From contig JAUWGZ010000077.1 of the NCBI GenBank assembly GCA_030606165.1, forward strand, positions 1-5,689: 5,689 bases of DNA, in the 5' to 3' direction. The DNA is from Dehalococcoidia bacterium. Its GTDB lineage: Bacteria; Chloroflexota; Dehalococcoidia; GIF9; AB-539-J10. Positions within the stretch are counted from its first letter, which is position 1. Every line of letters begins with the position of its first letter. A program made the position numbers and the translations under genes. The notes under the pieces were generated by a model that saw only the letters and a list, made by a program, of their open reading frames with translations, ran no database searches and had not been told where the DNA came from. Of this stretch, positions 5,343 through 5,689 are shown piece after piece.

Positions 5343-5416
5343 GGGCCATTAGCTCAGTTGGTTAGAGCACGGTCCTGATAAGACCGGGGTCTGTGGTTCG
5401 AGTCCACAATGGCCCA
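5343..5416 (+). tRNA. tRNA-Ile (anticodon GAU)
   Basis: A complete cloverleaf can be folded by eye. The acceptor stem is GGGCCAT (5343-5349) with ATGGCCC (5409-5415), and the discriminator is A at 5416. The D arm begins AGCTCAGTTGG. The anticodon stem is CGGTC/GACCG with loop CTGATAA, placing GAT at 5377-5379. The T stem is TGTGG/CCACA with loop TTCGAGT. The 74-nt gene does not encode CCA; ACTTTTT follows, so CCA must be added enzymatically and the T-run may help end transcription. G34 reads AUU and AUC; AUA would need the TilS-modified tRNA-Ile(CAU). Confidence 0.97.
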
Positions 5417-5465
5417 CTTTTTGCTTGCAAAATTTAGCAAATGATGCCCCATTTAAATCACTTTA

Positions 5466-5494
5466 TTGACAAACTAAAGGACAAGGTTTATATT
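5466..5494 (+). promoter_or_regulatory. Promoter of the T-box leader transcript
   Basis: TTGACA (5466-5471) and TATATT (5489-5494) are exactly 17 bases apart in an AT-rich stretch. Transcription should start near 5501, just ahead of the T-box stem I. This is one of the clearest promoters in the window. Confidence 0.75.
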
Positions 5495-5509
5495 TTAAAT
5501 AATTAAATA

Positions 5510-5689
5510 TGGAAAAAGGCTGAGAACAGGACTAGTACAGCTTAAGGCGGAGTTCAGAGAGTCGGGTAAGGTGTGAGCCGATACTTGCGCAAGGCTAGAA
5601 TGGACCTGGGAGCCGCAAACCGAAAGGTAGTTAAGCTCGAGTAGGTTTTGTCGGAAGGGGCACCGTTAAAAGCCCAGGGTATTGAGGTA
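5510..5689 (+). promoter_or_regulatory. T-box leader riboswitch (stem I; 3' part beyond the edge), probable Trp specifier
   Basis: The T-box leader senses uncharged tRNA and lets transcription proceed into amino-acid genes. Visible pieces are AACAGGACTAGTA near the 5' end and the conserved AGAGAG (5556-5561). TCGG (5562-5565) pairs with CCGA (5578-5581). The specifier region GAA-UGG-ACC follows (5598-5606), then the GGGAGCCGC distal element, and a GNRA hairpin ACC-GAAA-GGT (5619-5628). AGTAGG (5640-5645) pairs back with ACCT (5604-5607), and ACCGTTAAA (5662-5670) closes stem I. The specifier reads UGG (5601-5603), pointing to tryptophan: trpS, a trp operon or a Trp transporter would be expected downstream. 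The antiterminator with the T-box sequence and the regulated gene are outside the window. T-box identity is strong; the specifier register is less certain. Confidence 0.83.

Overview
The window is a bacterial chromosome segment of moderate G+C, packed with housekeeping genes. Protein style suggests an anaerobic Chloroflexota, probably Dehalococcoidia-like: the RecA loop reads EVTPGGRALKFYSSVR, the TruB is very short, and a 'TTGCGAG'-type dispersed repeat is present. This placement is inference from recalled family resemblance, not a search.

Layout. The left half (1-2914) is a minus-strand cluster read right to left. It starts at a good promoter near 2886-2914, followed by a 44-codon remnant of a CNNM/CorC-type membrane protein (2665-2799). 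Next come an intact CNNM/CorC transporter-like protein with paired CBS domains (1372-2646), a histidine phosphatase of the phosphoglycerate mutase family (637-1257), and tRNA(Ile)-lysidine synthase tilS (563 down to the left edge, cut off). Each of the two lower gaps holds a strong hairpin. At the left edge the tilS frame runs into a tandem 21-bp repeat.

The right half is on the plus strand: truB (tRNA pseudouridine-55 synthase), recA (recombinase) and recX (RecA modulator), then tRNA-Ile(GAU). The window ends inside a T-box leader whose candidate specifier codon is UGG (Trp). Its regulated gene lies beyond the right edge. recA appears to have its own promoter, placed so close to the GTG start that the mRNA would be almost leaderless. 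A perfect 12-bp palindrome fills part of that promoter's spacer.

Functional links. recA and recX form the usual recombinase/modulator pair. tilS and truB both modify tRNA, and TilS acts on the minor tRNA-Ile(CAU), not on the tRNA-Ile(GAU) encoded here. I see no phage, defence or CRISPR system. The most interesting signals are regulatory or degenerate: the CNNM remnant, the recA promoter design, the interrupted inverted repeat between the divergent promoters, the repeat inside tilS, and the T-box.
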